A stretch of DNA of 64,000 nt from Pseudomonas entomophila L48 (GCF_000026105.1 NC_008027.1:4608501-4672500), one strand, 5' to 3'. Shown: positions 8,804-16,909, counted from the first letter of the stretch. Notes: generated from the letters alone by a model not told the origin. Made by a program: numbers and translations.

Positions 8804-9329
8804 GCACGCTCATACGCAGTTCGGAAAGGTCGAACACCGCCCGGGCGATATGCAGTTCCACCGATTTCGCCGACAGCCCCAGCGCCTCGCACACCTCGCG
8901 GTGGCTGTGGCCATGCAGGCGCACGCGCACGAACACCTCGCGGCGCAGGCGCGGCATGCGCTCGATCCGCGCGATCAGCAGTTGCAACTGCTCGCGGGCG
9001 ATCATGATGTCTTCCACGCTGGGGGTCAGCAGCTCGGCCCTCGCCAGCCAGTCCTCCAGTGCCGCCAGCTCGGTACTGCGCCGCCGGTACTGGTCGATGC
9101 ACAGGTTGCGCGCAGCCTGGAACAGCAAGGCGCGGGCATTGATCACCGGGCTGTTGAGCGCATGGGCATAGGCCTGGGCAAAGCTGGACTGGGCAATGTC
9201 GGCGGCGTCGTCGGGATTGCGCAGACGCCCGCAGAGGTAGCGGCGCAGGTCACTATAGTGGGCGAGCAGGTCGTCGACGACGGTCTGGAGGGCCGGATGG
9301 GTGTTCCAAGGCGCGGAAAGGGAGGTCAT
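8793..9329 (-). CDS. FecI-like ECF sigma factor (iron starvation type)
   Basis: 178 residues with sigma region 2 (LLAHYSDLRRYLCGRLRNPD ... FQAARNLCIDQYRR) and region 4 HTH (LHGHSHREVCEALGLSAKSV). It should direct transcription of the receptor at 7747 when signalled through the FecR protein. ATG 9329 is preferred over an upstream in-frame ATG at 9389 because the longer reading would run across the Fur-box-like palindrome at 9357-9380. A recognisable ribosome binding site is weak at both starts. Confidence 0.85.
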   Translation of the reverse strand: MTSLSAPWNTHPALQTVVDDLLAHYSDLRRYLCGRLRNPDDAADIAQSSFAQAYAHALNSPVINARALLFQAARNLCIDQYRRRSTELAALEDWLARAELLTPSVEDIMIAREQLQLLIARIERMPRLRREVFVRVRLHGHSHREVCEALGLSAKSVELHIARAVFDLSELRMSVRDV

Positions 9330-9356
9330 TGCACGGGACTGTGACAAGTGCTCGTT

Positions 9357-9380
9357 AATAGGAATTCCTATCATTCTCAC
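9357..9380 (-). promoter_or_regulatory. Fur-box-like operator upstream of the ECF sigma gene
   Basis: Minus-strand GAGAATGATAGGAATTCCT matches the 19-bp Fur consensus at 12 of 19 positions and contains the perfect palindrome ATAGGAATTCCTAT (9358-9371), 28-51 bp upstream of the sigma start. Iron repression through Fur is the expected control of such operons. Confidence 0.6.
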
Positions 9381-9424
9381 ACATGTCATTCAGCCATCGC
9401 CAGTCTCACATGGCACAACCCGCC

Positions 9425-9510
9425 CTGTAGGAGCCAGCCTTGCTGGCGAACAGCCTCGCCACCGTCGGCAAGGCTGCGCTGTGCATCGCCAGCAACGCTG
9501 GCTCCTACAG
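9425..9510. repeat. REP pair, inverted (GTAGGAGCCAGCC type)
   Basis: CTGTAGGAGCCAGCCTTGCT at the left and its inverted partner ending GGCTCCTACAG at the right, between divergent iron genes and the convergent end of glpQ. Same family as the other REPs in the window. Confidence 0.85.
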
Positions 9511-9531
9511 AACCGCCGTCAACATTGGCGG

Positions 9532-10599
9532 TCAATAACCCAACGTGCCCAGCAACTGGTCTTCCTTGCCGACCGAACGGCCATAGAAGCGCATCAGTTC
9601 ACCCGCTCGGTTGGTGAAAATCCCATCCACACCCGCCTTCATGGCCTTCTCGAAGTCCACTTTTTCATCGAGGGTGTAGACGTGCACCAGCATGCCGCGC
9701 TCATGGGTTGCCTGGTTCATCCAAGGCTGGATCAGGTCGGAATAGCTCTGCTCCCCCAGGTGCGTGCGCACCGCCGAAGGGCCGGTACCGATGGCGCCAC
9801 CTTCCTTGGCATAACCGAGCCAGCGCTCGAACTCGGCGCGGTCCTTGGGCTGCTGGCGTGCGTAGAAGGCCGACTTGTCCTGTTCACCCGACTCGGCGAA
9901 GTCCTGCCCCGAGGCCGGCTCGACACTGCCCTTGGCCACCCACAACAGGAGGATCTTCGGCACCTGCGGCATGGCCTCGTGCAGCAGCTTGAGGCTGTTG
10001 CGGTCGAAGGTCTGCAGCACCACCTTGCCCGGCTTGTCCAGCCAGCCACGTGCCTCGAGGCGCTTCTTCAGGTCCTGTTCGATCCCTGGGAACTGGGCCG
10101 GTTCCTTGGTCTCGATGTACAGGCCAGGGTGGCGCTTGGGATCCGCCTCGGCGATATCGATCACCTCATCCAGGGTGAGGATGCGCTGTTGCTTGAAGTG
10201 CTCCCGGGCTCGCTCGGGGTAGGCCTTGTTGAACCAACTGCCGGCATCCAGCGACTTGAGTTCCGCCAGGGTGAAAGCGCTCACCGGGCTGTTCTTGCGC
10301 TCGGGGAAGCGCTCGGCGACGTCGCTGGTGCGCAGCAGCACATCGTCGTGGACCACCACCAGCACGCCATCGCGGGTGCGCTGCAGGTCCATTTCCAGGT
10401 AATCGGCACCCAGCTCGCGGGCCAACTGGTAGGCGGGCGTGGTGGATTCCGGTGCATCGAACGAGGCGCCGCGGTGGGCGATCACCGCCGGTTGCGGGAT
10501 GCCCTGGGCACGGGCGAGTGCCTGGCCATCGACGGCCTGGGCAGCGCCCGTGGCCAGCAAGGTGGTCAGGCCAAGGGCCTGGATGAGGGTCTTGTGCAT
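9532..10599 (-). CDS. glpQ: Periplasmic glycerophosphodiester phosphodiesterase
   Basis: 355 residues with signal peptide MHKTLIQALGLTTLLATGAA (cleavage after AQA). The GDPD TIM-barrel signatures are present: AHRGASFDAPEST (catalytic His/Arg), GADYLEMDLQRTRDGVLVV (metal-binding Glu/Asp) and VVHDD (second catalytic His). GlpQ hydrolyses deacylated phospholipids to sn-glycerol-3-phosphate and an alcohol. The length fits E. coli GlpQ (358 aa). No glp transporter is adjacent; it appears monocistronic. Confidence 0.92.
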   Translation of the reverse strand: MHKTLIQALGLTTLLATGAAQAVDGQALARAQGIPQPAVIAHRGASFDAPESTTPAYQLARELGADYLEMDLQRTRDGVLVVVHDDVLLRTSDVAERFPERKNSPVSAFTLAELKSLDAGSWFNKAYPERAREHFKQQRILTLDEVIDIAEADPKRHPGLYIETKEPAQFPGIEQDLKKRLEARGWLDKPGKVVLQTFDRNSLKLLHEAMPQVPKILLLWVAKGSVEPASGQDFAESGEQDKSAFYARQQPKDRAEFERWLGYAKEGGAIGTGPSAVRTHLGEQSYSDLIQPWMNQATHERGMLVHVYTLDEKVDFEKAMKAGVDGIFTNRAGELMRFYGRSVGKEDQLLGTLGY

Positions 10600-10759
10600 T
10601 GAAGTAGTCCTTTGTCTGTCTGTACCGGCCCCTCACGGGCAAGCCCGCTGTCTACAGGTGGTTGCAGGGGTCGGTGGATTCCTGCAGGCCGCAAGCCTCG
10701 CACACTCTGCATGACATGCTAAAGTCCCCGCGTTTTCCGCCACACCCAACGGACCGCCC

Positions 10760-11776
10760 ATGCCCGCACTCGACGCCCACCTGCCCGCCTGGGCCGACCT
10801 CAACCAACGCCACCCGTGCAGCACCCTGCTGCTGGGCAACGGCGCCAGCCGCGCACTGTGGAAACCGTTTGGCTATTTCTCGCTGTTCGAGGAGGCCCAG
10901 CGCGTGCGGCACAAGGCGCTGGGGGTGAGCGACCAGGCGCTGTTCAAGGCCCTGGGCAGTGAACTGTTCGAGCCGGTGCTCAGTACCCTGAACACCACGG
11001 TGCGGGCCAACGCCGCGCTGGCGATCAGTTCCACCGCGCCGCTGAACCGCTACTACTCGATCAAGGAAGCATTGATCCACGCGGTGCGTGCCGTGCACTT
11101 GCCCTGGCCGTTGCTCGGCGCGGCAACCCGCAGGGCGATCAACCAGGCCTTGCGCCAGTACCAGAACGTCTACACCAGCAACTACGACCTGATCCTGCCA
11201 TGGGCCATTGCCGAAAGCCCGGAAGGCTTCGCCGACCTGTTCGACGAGCAGGGCTTCTTCGATGTGCGTCGCACCGGTGGCGAAGGTGTCCGCGTGATGC
11301 ACCTGCACGGCGGCATGCACCTGCTCAAGCTCCCTGACGGCAGCACCCGCCGACGCAGCGCCGAGCAGGCCGAACTGCTCGAGGGCTTCGCCGTCAACAT
11401 TCCCGGCGAAGTGCCGCTGTTCGTCAACGAGAGCCGTAGCGACGACAAGCTGCGTGCGATCCGCAGTTCCGACTACCTGAGCTGGTGCCTGGGCCAGTTG
11501 GCCCGCGAGCACGATGGGGTGTGCCTGTTCGGCCAGCACCTGGACACCACTGACCAGCACCTGCTCGATGCGCTTCGCCAAGCCAGGCCAAAGCACCTGG
11601 TGATTGCCATTCGCGCCTTGAGCGACGCGTCGATCATCAACCAGAAGCAGCATTTCATCGATCGCTTCGCCGACCTTGACGATGTTTCACTGCATTTCTT
11701 CGACGCTTCGACCCACCCACTGGGGCTTGCCGAGCTGGCCATCAGCGTGCCGGACAACCACAGCCGACGGCGCTGA
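10760..11776 (+). CDS. DUF4917 protein with SIR2-like motifs
   Basis: 338 residues, no signal peptide or membrane segment. It resembles DUF4917 proteins. In order it carries LLLGNGAS (residues ~23-30, nucleotide-binding loop), TSNYD (139-143), HLHGG (181-185) and LFGQHLDTTDQHLL (from ~256). These align with the four landmarks of SIR2-like domains (Gly-rich loop, TxNYD, catalytic His in LHG, and GxSLxDxD). An NAD-binding or NAD-hydrolysing activity is therefore plausible but is inference. It stands alone, 85 bp before hxuI, with a putative Fur box between. No partner gene typical of known SIR2 defence systems is adjacent. Confidence 0.7.
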   Translation: MPALDAHLPAWADLNQRHPCSTLLLGNGASRALWKPFGYFSLFEEAQRVRHKALGVSDQALFKALGSELFEPVLSTLNTTVRANAALAISSTAPLNRYYSIKEALIHAVRAVHLPWPLLGAATRRAINQALRQYQNVYTSNYDLILPWAIAESPEGFADLFDEQGFFDVRRTGGEGVRVMHLHGGMHLLKLPDGSTRRRSAEQAELLEGFAVNIPGEVPLFVNESRSDDKLRAIRSSDYLSWCLGQLAREHDGVCLFGQHLDTTDQHLLDALRQARPKHLVIAIRALSDASIINQKQHFIDRFADLDDVSLHFFDASTHPLGLAELAISVPDNHSRRR

Positions 11777-11798
11777 AACGACGCGACTGCAATACTTT

Positions 11799-11817
11799 GC
11801 AAATGTAAATAATTATC
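11799..11817. promoter_or_regulatory. hxuI: Fur-box-like site upstream of hxuI
   Basis: GCAAATGTAAATAATTATC matches the 19-bp Fur consensus at 14 positions and lies 45-63 bp before the hxuI start, in an AT-rich patch within otherwise GC-rich DNA. Confidence 0.65.
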
Positions 11818-11861
11818 GATAAGATCCGCACCCTTTCCCACGCCAGCCCCGGAAAGCGTGC

Positions 11862-12395
11862 ATGCAGCGCCCCAAGCCCGACCCCGCCGCCCAGGAAACC
11901 TGCCGTGGTTTCTACGCTGACATCCTGCACTTCCTGCGCAAGCGCATGGACAATGCCAGCGATGCCGCGGACATGACCCAGGATGTGTTCGCCCAATGGC
12001 TGGGTTACCGTGACCGCGCCAAGGTGCAGCAGCCGCGGGCCTTCCTGTTCCAGGTCGCGCGCAACCTGCTCAGCGACCACTGGCGCCGGCAGAAAGTCCG
12101 CCACGCGGTACTGGAGGAGGACGCCCCCGCCGACGAGCTGGCCACCCCTGGCAACGAGCCGCTTGACCATGCCCAGCAGCAGCAGCGGCTGAATCAATTA
12201 CGCCAAGTGCTCGCGGAACTCTCGCCGCGACGCCGAGAAGCCCTTATGCTGCACCGCTTCGAAGGCCTGACCCAGGCCCAGATCGCCGAACGCATGAACA
12301 TTTCCGTCAGCATGGTCGAGAAGCACATCGCCGCCGCCCTGCTGCAGTGCAAGCAACGCCTGGACAGTGACACCGGCACGGAGCAGCTTCCATGA
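11862..12395 (+). CDS. hxuI: ECF sigma factor of the Hxu heme-uptake system
   Basis: 177 residues. Region 2 contains HFLRKRMDNASDAADMTQDV and FLFQVARNLLSDHWRR; region 4 contains MLHRFEGLTQAQIAERMNIS, as in FecI-type factors. Overlaps hxuR by 4 bp (ATGA). The gene order sigma-FecR-HasR/HxuA-like receptor matches the Hxu cell-surface signalling system of Pseudomonas, where it drives receptor expression on heme. A Fur box lies just upstream. Confidence 0.85.
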   Translation: MQRPKPDPAAQETCRGFYADILHFLRKRMDNASDAADMTQDVFAQWLGYRDRAKVQQPRAFLFQVARNLLSDHWRRQKVRHAVLEEDAPADELATPGNEPLDHAQQQQRLNQLRQVLAELSPRRREALMLHRFEGLTQAQIAERMNISVSMVEKHIAAALLQCKQRLDSDTGTEQLP

Positions 12396-13339
12396 CCCCC
12401 ATCGACGAACTCGACCCGCGCCCCATCGACGCCCAGGCGGCCAGCTGGTTCAGCCGCAACCGCAACGCGCCGTCGCGGGATCAGCGCAAGGCATTCACCC
12501 AGTGGATGCAGACTCCCGAGCACGCCCGCGCCTATCGCCAGTTCGAGCAACTGTGGGACGACCTCGCCGCCCTCAAGCAAGCCAGCCGGCCAGTACCCCT
12601 GCCAGTGCGTCGCGCCCCTCGCTGGCGCCCGGCACTGGCGGCGGCGGCCGCTGTGTTGGCCACGGTACTGGTGGGCAACCTGGACGCTGGCAGCGAAACC
12701 TACAGCGAGCGCTTGGCTGCCAGCCCTGAGATGCGCAGCCTGCGCCTACCCGACGGCAGCCAGTTGTACATCAATGCCCAGACCCGCCTGCGCCTGGATT
12801 TCACCGCCGAACGTCGGCTGATCCACCTCGACCATGGCCAGCTGTATATCGAGGTGGCGCCCGACAAGGAGCGCCCACTGTTCGTCGATGCCGGCAGCGC
12901 CCGCGTGCGCGTCGTGGGTACCGGCTTCGACCTGCGCCGTGGCGACCGGGAACTGGTGGTCGGCGTCGCCCATGGCCAGGTGGCCTTCGAGACCCCAGGC
13001 GAGCGCCAGCCACCGCTGCTGCTCGGCGCCCATCAGGGCGCTACCTACGATCAGGCACGCGGCACCCTGGTACGCCATGAACTGGGCGAACAGCCCGTGG
13101 CCGACTGGCGCGAGGGGCATGTGAGCTTTCGCAACCGCGAGCTGGCCAGCCTGATCGACGAGCTTGGCCTGTACCGCCAGCAACCGGTGTTGCTCGCCGA
13201 CCCGGCACTGGGCCGCTACAAGGTGTCCGGCAACCTCGACGTGCAGGATCCGGATGCCCTGCTCAATGCGCTCCCGGCATTGCTGCCAGTCAAGACCACC
13301 CTGTTGGCGGACGGTCGACTGCGCATCGAACGGCGCTGA
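12392..13339 (+). CDS. hxuR: FecR-like anti-sigma regulator of the Hxu system
   Basis: 315 residues. DUF4880 N-terminal domain (residues ~9-60: AASWFSRNRNAPSRDQRKAF), a membrane segment at ~72-92 (ALAAAAAVLATVLVGNL), a FecR periplasmic domain (MRSLRLPDGSQLYINAQTRL, VRVVGTGFDL) and a C-terminal STN-like part. Passes the signal from HxuA to HxuI. Coupled to hxuI by overlapping ATGA. Confidence 0.85.
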   Translation: MTPIDELDPRPIDAQAASWFSRNRNAPSRDQRKAFTQWMQTPEHARAYRQFEQLWDDLAALKQASRPVPLPVRRAPRWRPALAAAAAVLATVLVGNLDAGSETYSERLAASPEMRSLRLPDGSQLYINAQTRLRLDFTAERRLIHLDHGQLYIEVAPDKERPLFVDAGSARVRVVGTGFDLRRGDRELVVGVAHGQVAFETPGERQPPLLLGAHQGATYDQARGTLVRHELGEQPVADWREGHVSFRNRELASLIDELGLYRQQPVLLADPALGRYKVSGNLDVQDPDALLNALPALLPVKTTLLADGRLRIERR

Positions 13340-13351
13340 AAACAATAATTT

Positions 13352-13370
13352 GAGAATTTTTATCATTCGC
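13352..13370. promoter_or_regulatory. hxuA: Second Fur-box-like site, before the hxuA leader
   Basis: GAGAATTTTTATCATTCGC matches the Fur consensus at 13 of 19 positions, 12 bp after the hxuR stop and about 90 bp before hxuA. It suggests a separate iron-controlled promoter for the receptor. Confidence 0.45.
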
Positions 13371-13407
13371 AGGTGAGGAAGTTTCGCAACGCCGCGTCTT
13401 CCTCCTC

Positions 13408-13434
13408 GCCTGCCGCGTGATGGCGGGCCTTTTT
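13408..13434 (+). terminator. Intrinsic terminator in the hxuR-hxuA gap
   Basis: Stem GCCTGCC / GGCGGGC (one G-T wobble) with a 7-nt loop, followed by CTTTTT. It sits between hxuR and hxuA, 28 bp before the receptor start, so it may uncouple the receptor from the regulatory genes or act as an attenuator. Confidence 0.65.
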
Positions 13435-13461
13435 CCGGCCTTTTGCCGTTTGGGGGAATCC

Positions 13462-16014
13462 ATGTTGTCCGCGTTGCGTCCGTTGCACTGCCTGCCTGCC
13501 CGACCCACCCTGCTCGCCCTGTGCCTGGCCATGAGCCTGGCCGCCGAGGCGGCCCCGGTGGCCTTCGACCTGCCCGCCCAGCCACTGGCCCATTCACTGA
13601 GCCAGCTGGCACAGCAGGCCAAGGTCCAGCTGCTGTTCGACGAGGCGCTGCTCGGCAAGGCCCAGGCCCCGGCGCTCAAGGGCGACTTCGAAGCCGAGGC
13701 GGCCATCAGCCGCCTGCTCGTGGGCAGCCGTTTCAGCGTGGTGCGCATGGGCAGCACCTACGTGGTGCGCCTGCGCGAGGATGACCCGAGCGCCGACAAC
13801 AGCATCCAGCTGGGCGCCTTGAGCATCGTCGGCGATGGCCAGCAGGTCGACCCCGGTAACGTCGGGCGCTCGACCCTGGACCAGGAGCAGATCGACCGTT
13901 ACCAGCCAAGCAACATCCCCAGCGTCCTGGCCACCCTGCCCGGGGTGAACATGGGCGGCTCGGCCAAGCCCGGTGGCCAGACCATCAACATCTGGGGCCT
14001 GGGCGACGCCGAGGACGTGCCGATGACCGTCGATGGTGCGCCCAAGAGCGGCTTCGAGCGCTACCAGCAAGGCACGATCTTCATCGAGCCGGAGCTGATC
14101 AAGCACATCGAGGTCGAGAAAGGCCCGCACTCGGTCAAGACCGGCAATGGCGGCTTCGGTGGCAGCGTCAACATGGAAACCAAGGATGCCGGCGACCTGT
14201 TGCAGGAAGGCCGCAACAGCGGCGCCATGCTCAAGTACGGCTATGCCAGCAACGATCACCAGCAGATCTACAGCTCGGCCTTGTTCGGCCGTACCGATGA
14301 CGGGCGCATCGACGGCCTGGTCTATTACACCAAGCGCGACGGCGGCAACCTGAAGATGGCCGACAGCCTGCCGGACCCGACCAACCAATGGCCGGTCAAC
14401 CCCCAGCGCGTGCCCTACAGCGCCCTGGACCTGGACGGCGCGCTGCTCAAGACCAACATCCACTTCACCGACGAACACAGCCTGGGGCTGTCCTGGTCGC
14501 GCTCCGAGAGCGAACGCTGGACCACCTTCGCCTCCACCGCCTTCCCGGCGCCACCGAACGCGGCGGACATCAAGAAGTATGGCTACGACGGCGCGCTCAA
14601 GCGCTTCCTGGCCAACCGCACGACCATCGACACCACCTGGTCGGCCACCTACAAGTACCAGCCCATCGAAAACCCTTGGGTAGATTTGCAGGTGAAGTAC
14701 TCCGAGTCCGACACCCAGCAGACCGACGAGCGTGACGCCACGGCGTTCTTCCAGCCAGCCACGGGCGGGCGCAAGATGGACACCGAGTACAAGGACCGCA
14801 TGCTCGATGTGAAGAACACCAGCACCTTCCTCACCGGCCCCCTTGAGCACGCGCTCACGGCCGGCGTGCAGGTGCGCCGCCACGACCGCGACACGCAGAT
14901 GTGGATGCCCGGCAAAACCTATGAAGTGCCCAAGTACAACTATGGCAACTTCCAACCCTACTTCATGCCCAGCGGCCAGGTCGACAGCCAGGGTTACTAC
15001 CTGCAGGACGCCATCACCCTGGGCGACCTGACCATCACCCCGTCGCTGCGCTATGACCACGTCACCAACGAGGGCAAGCCCAACGACGCGCCTTACTACA
15101 ACAACCCGGCGGCCGGCCATGACTACAGCGACAAGACCTACAGCGGCTGGTCGCCTCGCCTTTCGCTGTTCTGGAAGATGACCGAGCAGACCGCGCTGTT
15201 CGCCGACTACAGCAAGACCTGGCGCGCCCCGGTGCTCGACGAGCAGTATGAGGTGCAAGGCGTGGGCAGCCGTACCTCGACCAGCCGCGACCTCGACCCG
15301 GAACGCATCACCGGCATCCGCGTGGGCAGCATCAGCAACTTCTCCAACGTGTTCACCCAGGGTGACAGCGCCCAGGTGCGCACCATGCTGTTCCGCAACA
15401 AGATCACCGACGAGATCTTCAAGGCCACCGGCGTCGGCTGCCAGCAGCAGTTAGTCACCGGCGGCACCATTGCCAACACCTGCGGCAACGGCCTGATGGG
15501 CAACTACCGCAACATCGGCGACGTGGTCTACAAAGGCTTCGAGGTCGAGACATTCTACGACTCGACCTACCTGTTCGGCGCAGTGTCCTATTCGTGGATG
15601 GAGGGTCGCCACGAAGGCGCCTACACCAACCCCTGGGGGCCGGATGTATGGGCCAAGGATGTCCCGGCACCGAAGTGGATCACCACCCTGGGGGTGAAGA
15701 TTCCGGCCTGGGATGCCCGCGTGGGCTGGACCGCCCAGTTCGTCGGGGCCACGAACCACTTGCCCAGCGACAAGTACTTCGAGGGCCCGGCCAGTGCATT
15801 GGGTGACCGCTACTACGACAACTTCGGCAATGAGAAGTACGAGATCCACGGCCTGTTCGCCAACTGGAAACCCCAGCAGGCGTACCTGAAAGGCACCGAG
15901 GTGAACCTGACGGTCGACAACCTGTTCAACAAGGCCATCCGGCCCGAGCTGTCTGGAGAGAACGCCTACACCGTCGGGCGCAACGCCAAGATCAGTGTCA
16001 CGCGGTTTTTCTGA
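13462..16014 (+). CDS. hxuA: TonB-dependent heme receptor HxuA with STN domain
   Basis: 850 residues from ATG 13462, preceded by GGGGGA; an in-frame ATG at 13417 would lie inside the terminator hairpin and is rejected. Signal peptide, then an STN domain (FDLPAQPLAHSLSQLAQQAK), plug (NIWGLGDAEDVPMTVDGAP, IEVEKGPHSVKTGNGGFGGS) and beta-barrel ending in KISVTRFF. The barrel carries WRAPVLDEQYE, equivalent to the FRAP box of heme/hemoglobin receptors, with DLDPER near the NPNL-like position. Length matches P. aeruginosa HxuA (about 851). Imports heme and signals through HxuR. Confidence 0.88.
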   Translation: MLSALRPLHCLPARPTLLALCLAMSLAAEAAPVAFDLPAQPLAHSLSQLAQQAKVQLLFDEALLGKAQAPALKGDFEAEAAISRLLVGSRFSVVRMGSTYVVRLREDDPSADNSIQLGALSIVGDGQQVDPGNVGRSTLDQEQIDRYQPSNIPSVLATLPGVNMGGSAKPGGQTINIWGLGDAEDVPMTVDGAPKSGFERYQQGTIFIEPELIKHIEVEKGPHSVKTGNGGFGGSVNMETKDAGDLLQEGRNSGAMLKYGYASNDHQQIYSSALFGRTDDGRIDGLVYYTKRDGGNLKMADSLPDPTNQWPVNPQRVPYSALDLDGALLKTNIHFTDEHSLGLSWSRSESERWTTFASTAFPAPPNAADIKKYGYDGALKRFLANRTTIDTTWSATYKYQPIENPWVDLQVKYSESDTQQTDERDATAFFQPATGGRKMDTEYKDRMLDVKNTSTFLTGPLEHALTAGVQVRRHDRDTQMWMPGKTYEVPKYNYGNFQPYFMPSGQVDSQGYYLQDAITLGDLTITPSLRYDHVTNEGKPNDAPYYNNPAAGHDYSDKTYSGWSPRLSLFWKMTEQTALFADYSKTWRAPVLDEQYEVQGVGSRTSTSRDLDPERITGIRVGSISNFSNVFTQGDSAQVRTMLFRNKITDEIFKATGVGCQQQLVTGGTIANTCGNGLMGNYRNIGDVVYKGFEVETFYDSTYLFGAVSYSWMEGRHEGAYTNPWGPDVWAKDVPAPKWITTLGVKIPAWDARVGWTAQFVGATNHLPSDKYFEGPASALGDRYYDNFGNEKYEIHGLFANWKPQQAYLKGTEVNLTVDNLFNKAIRPELSGENAYTVGRNAKISVTRFF

Positions 16015-16027
16015 GGCTGTCGATCAG

Positions 16028-16053
16028 GGGCGATGCGATGGAATGCATCGCCC
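16028..16053. terminator. Hairpin between convergent hxuA and HTH gene
   Basis: GGGCGATGC / GCATCGCCC, a 9-bp perfect stem with an 8-nt loop, 13 bp after the hxuA stop and 7 bp before the stop of the convergent gene. No T run; probably serves both directions. Confidence 0.5.
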
Positions 16054-16059
16054 ACCCGT

Positions 16060-16566
16060 TCAGCATTCACCCTCACCACATACCCGATCGTGCGCCGCGA
16101 CAACGTTCACCCGCATCGCAGCAAGGGCCAGGTCGACGATGTCCTGGGCCACCGTGCAGGTGCCTCGCGCCTGCATCCAGCAAAGGATATCGGCCAGGTG
16201 CCAGATCGAGGCCGTGCCTTCGTGTACCGGCGCCGGAAAGCTGTAGGGATGGGTGAGCATGAGCTTGCGCATGTTCTGCCGGGAAACCCCCACCAGTTGC
16301 GCCACATCGGTCAGCCCTACCAGATCGGGGGCGGCCTCGATCAACCGGGCTTGCGGGGCAACCCGCCGGACATCCGCCAAGGCGCTGTGAAGGGCGTCTT
16401 GCGCGCACCCGGCCTGCCGGGTGAAGAACAAGGCCATCCTGCCGGGCAGGCCAGTCCCCACGACGGCGTCATCACAGCCAGCCTCCCCCAGTTGCTCGAC
16501 CAACGCGTCGACATCCTCACCATCGACCAGTTGGTACTTCAGGGTGAATTCGTATTCCATCGTCAT
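16060..16566 (-). CDS. HTH DNA-binding protein, candidate antitoxin/autorepressor
   Basis: 168 residues. The N-terminal ~85 residues are an unrecognised alpha/beta domain (MEYEFTLKYQLVDGEDVDAL). A short AlpA/MerR-like HTH follows at ~residues 84-135: LVGLTDVAQLVGVSRQNMRK, then LMLTHPYSFPAPVHEGTASIWHLADILCWM split by a wing-like loop. Its ATG overlaps the TGA of the upstream 91-residue gene (ATGA, 16563-16566), so the two are translationally coupled. The pairing of a HicA-like small protein with a coupled DNA-binding protein suggests a toxin-antitoxin module, but neither role is proven. The inverted repeats at 16871-16909 are candidate operators. Confidence 0.7.
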   Translation of the reverse strand: MTMEYEFTLKYQLVDGEDVDALVEQLGEAGCDDAVVGTGLPGRMALFFTRQAGCAQDALHSALADVRRVAPQARLIEAAPDLVGLTDVAQLVGVSRQNMRKLMLTHPYSFPAPVHEGTASIWHLADILCWMQARGTCTVAQDIVDLALAAMRVNVVAAHDRVCGEGEC

Positions 16567-16838
16567 GGCTCCACTCGGCTTCGCGACTTGAGGTTCACAC
16601 CCTTCGACGTGCAGTTGTCCACGACCCTGCGCAACTGGCGGGCAAAGGTGCCTGGGTTTCGGGGCGTGCTCCAGATACTGGTGATGCAGAACTCACCACA
16701 ACGGCATTCGAGATCGTTGTTGGGGCAGTAGATCCGCCCCCAGCAATGGCCGCCGCCCACCACGACTCGCCAGCCCTGCGCCTCGGCGTGCTTCAGCGTC
16801 TGCTCGATTTCCTTGCTGGGGTGGGTGAGGCGGGCCAT
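16563..16838 (-). CDS. HicA-like small Cys-rich protein, candidate toxin
   Basis: 91 residues, RBS GGAG 9 bases before ATG 16838. The N-terminal helix (PSKEIEQTLKHAEAQGW) leading into RVVVGGGHCWGRIYC recalls the HicA double-stranded-RNA-binding fold, where a Gly-Ser/Gly-His motif holds the catalytic His. After that, five cysteines fall within 20 residues (C33, C39, C46, C48, C52 approximately), which could bind a metal and is not typical of HicA. The C-terminal half has STPRNPGTFARQLRRVVDNC. First gene of a coupled pair with the HTH protein at 16060. RNase activity is a hypothesis from fold resemblance only. Confidence 0.65.
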   Translation of the reverse strand: MARLTHPSKEIEQTLKHAEAQGWRVVVGGGHCWGRIYCPNNDLECRCGEFCITSIWSTPRNPGTFARQLRRVVDNCTSKGVNLKSRSRVEP

Positions 16839-16870
16839 CGATTGCGCTCCAGTATGGGCAGGGGAACAGG

Positions 16871-16909
16871 GTTGTCAAGTGACAACCAAAAGACACCGAC
16901 GAGTGTCTT
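16871..16909. promoter_or_regulatory. Two adjacent inverted repeats, candidate operators
   Basis: GTTGTCA-AG-TGACAAC (16871-16886) is a perfect 7-bp dyad; AAGACAC-N6-GTGTCTT (16890-16909) is a second one, 3 bp away. They lie 33-71 bp upstream of the start of the two-gene module at 16838, where an autoregulatory HTH protein would bind. Confidence 0.65.

Noticed and set aside
13417..13461. Upstream ATG for hxuA
   Set aside because: Lies inside the intrinsic terminator hairpin, lacks an RBS, and would place a non-signal extension before a good signal peptide.
13594..15258. Minus-strand open frame opposite hxuA
   Set aside because: Shadow of the receptor barrel; no start signals and no homology pattern.
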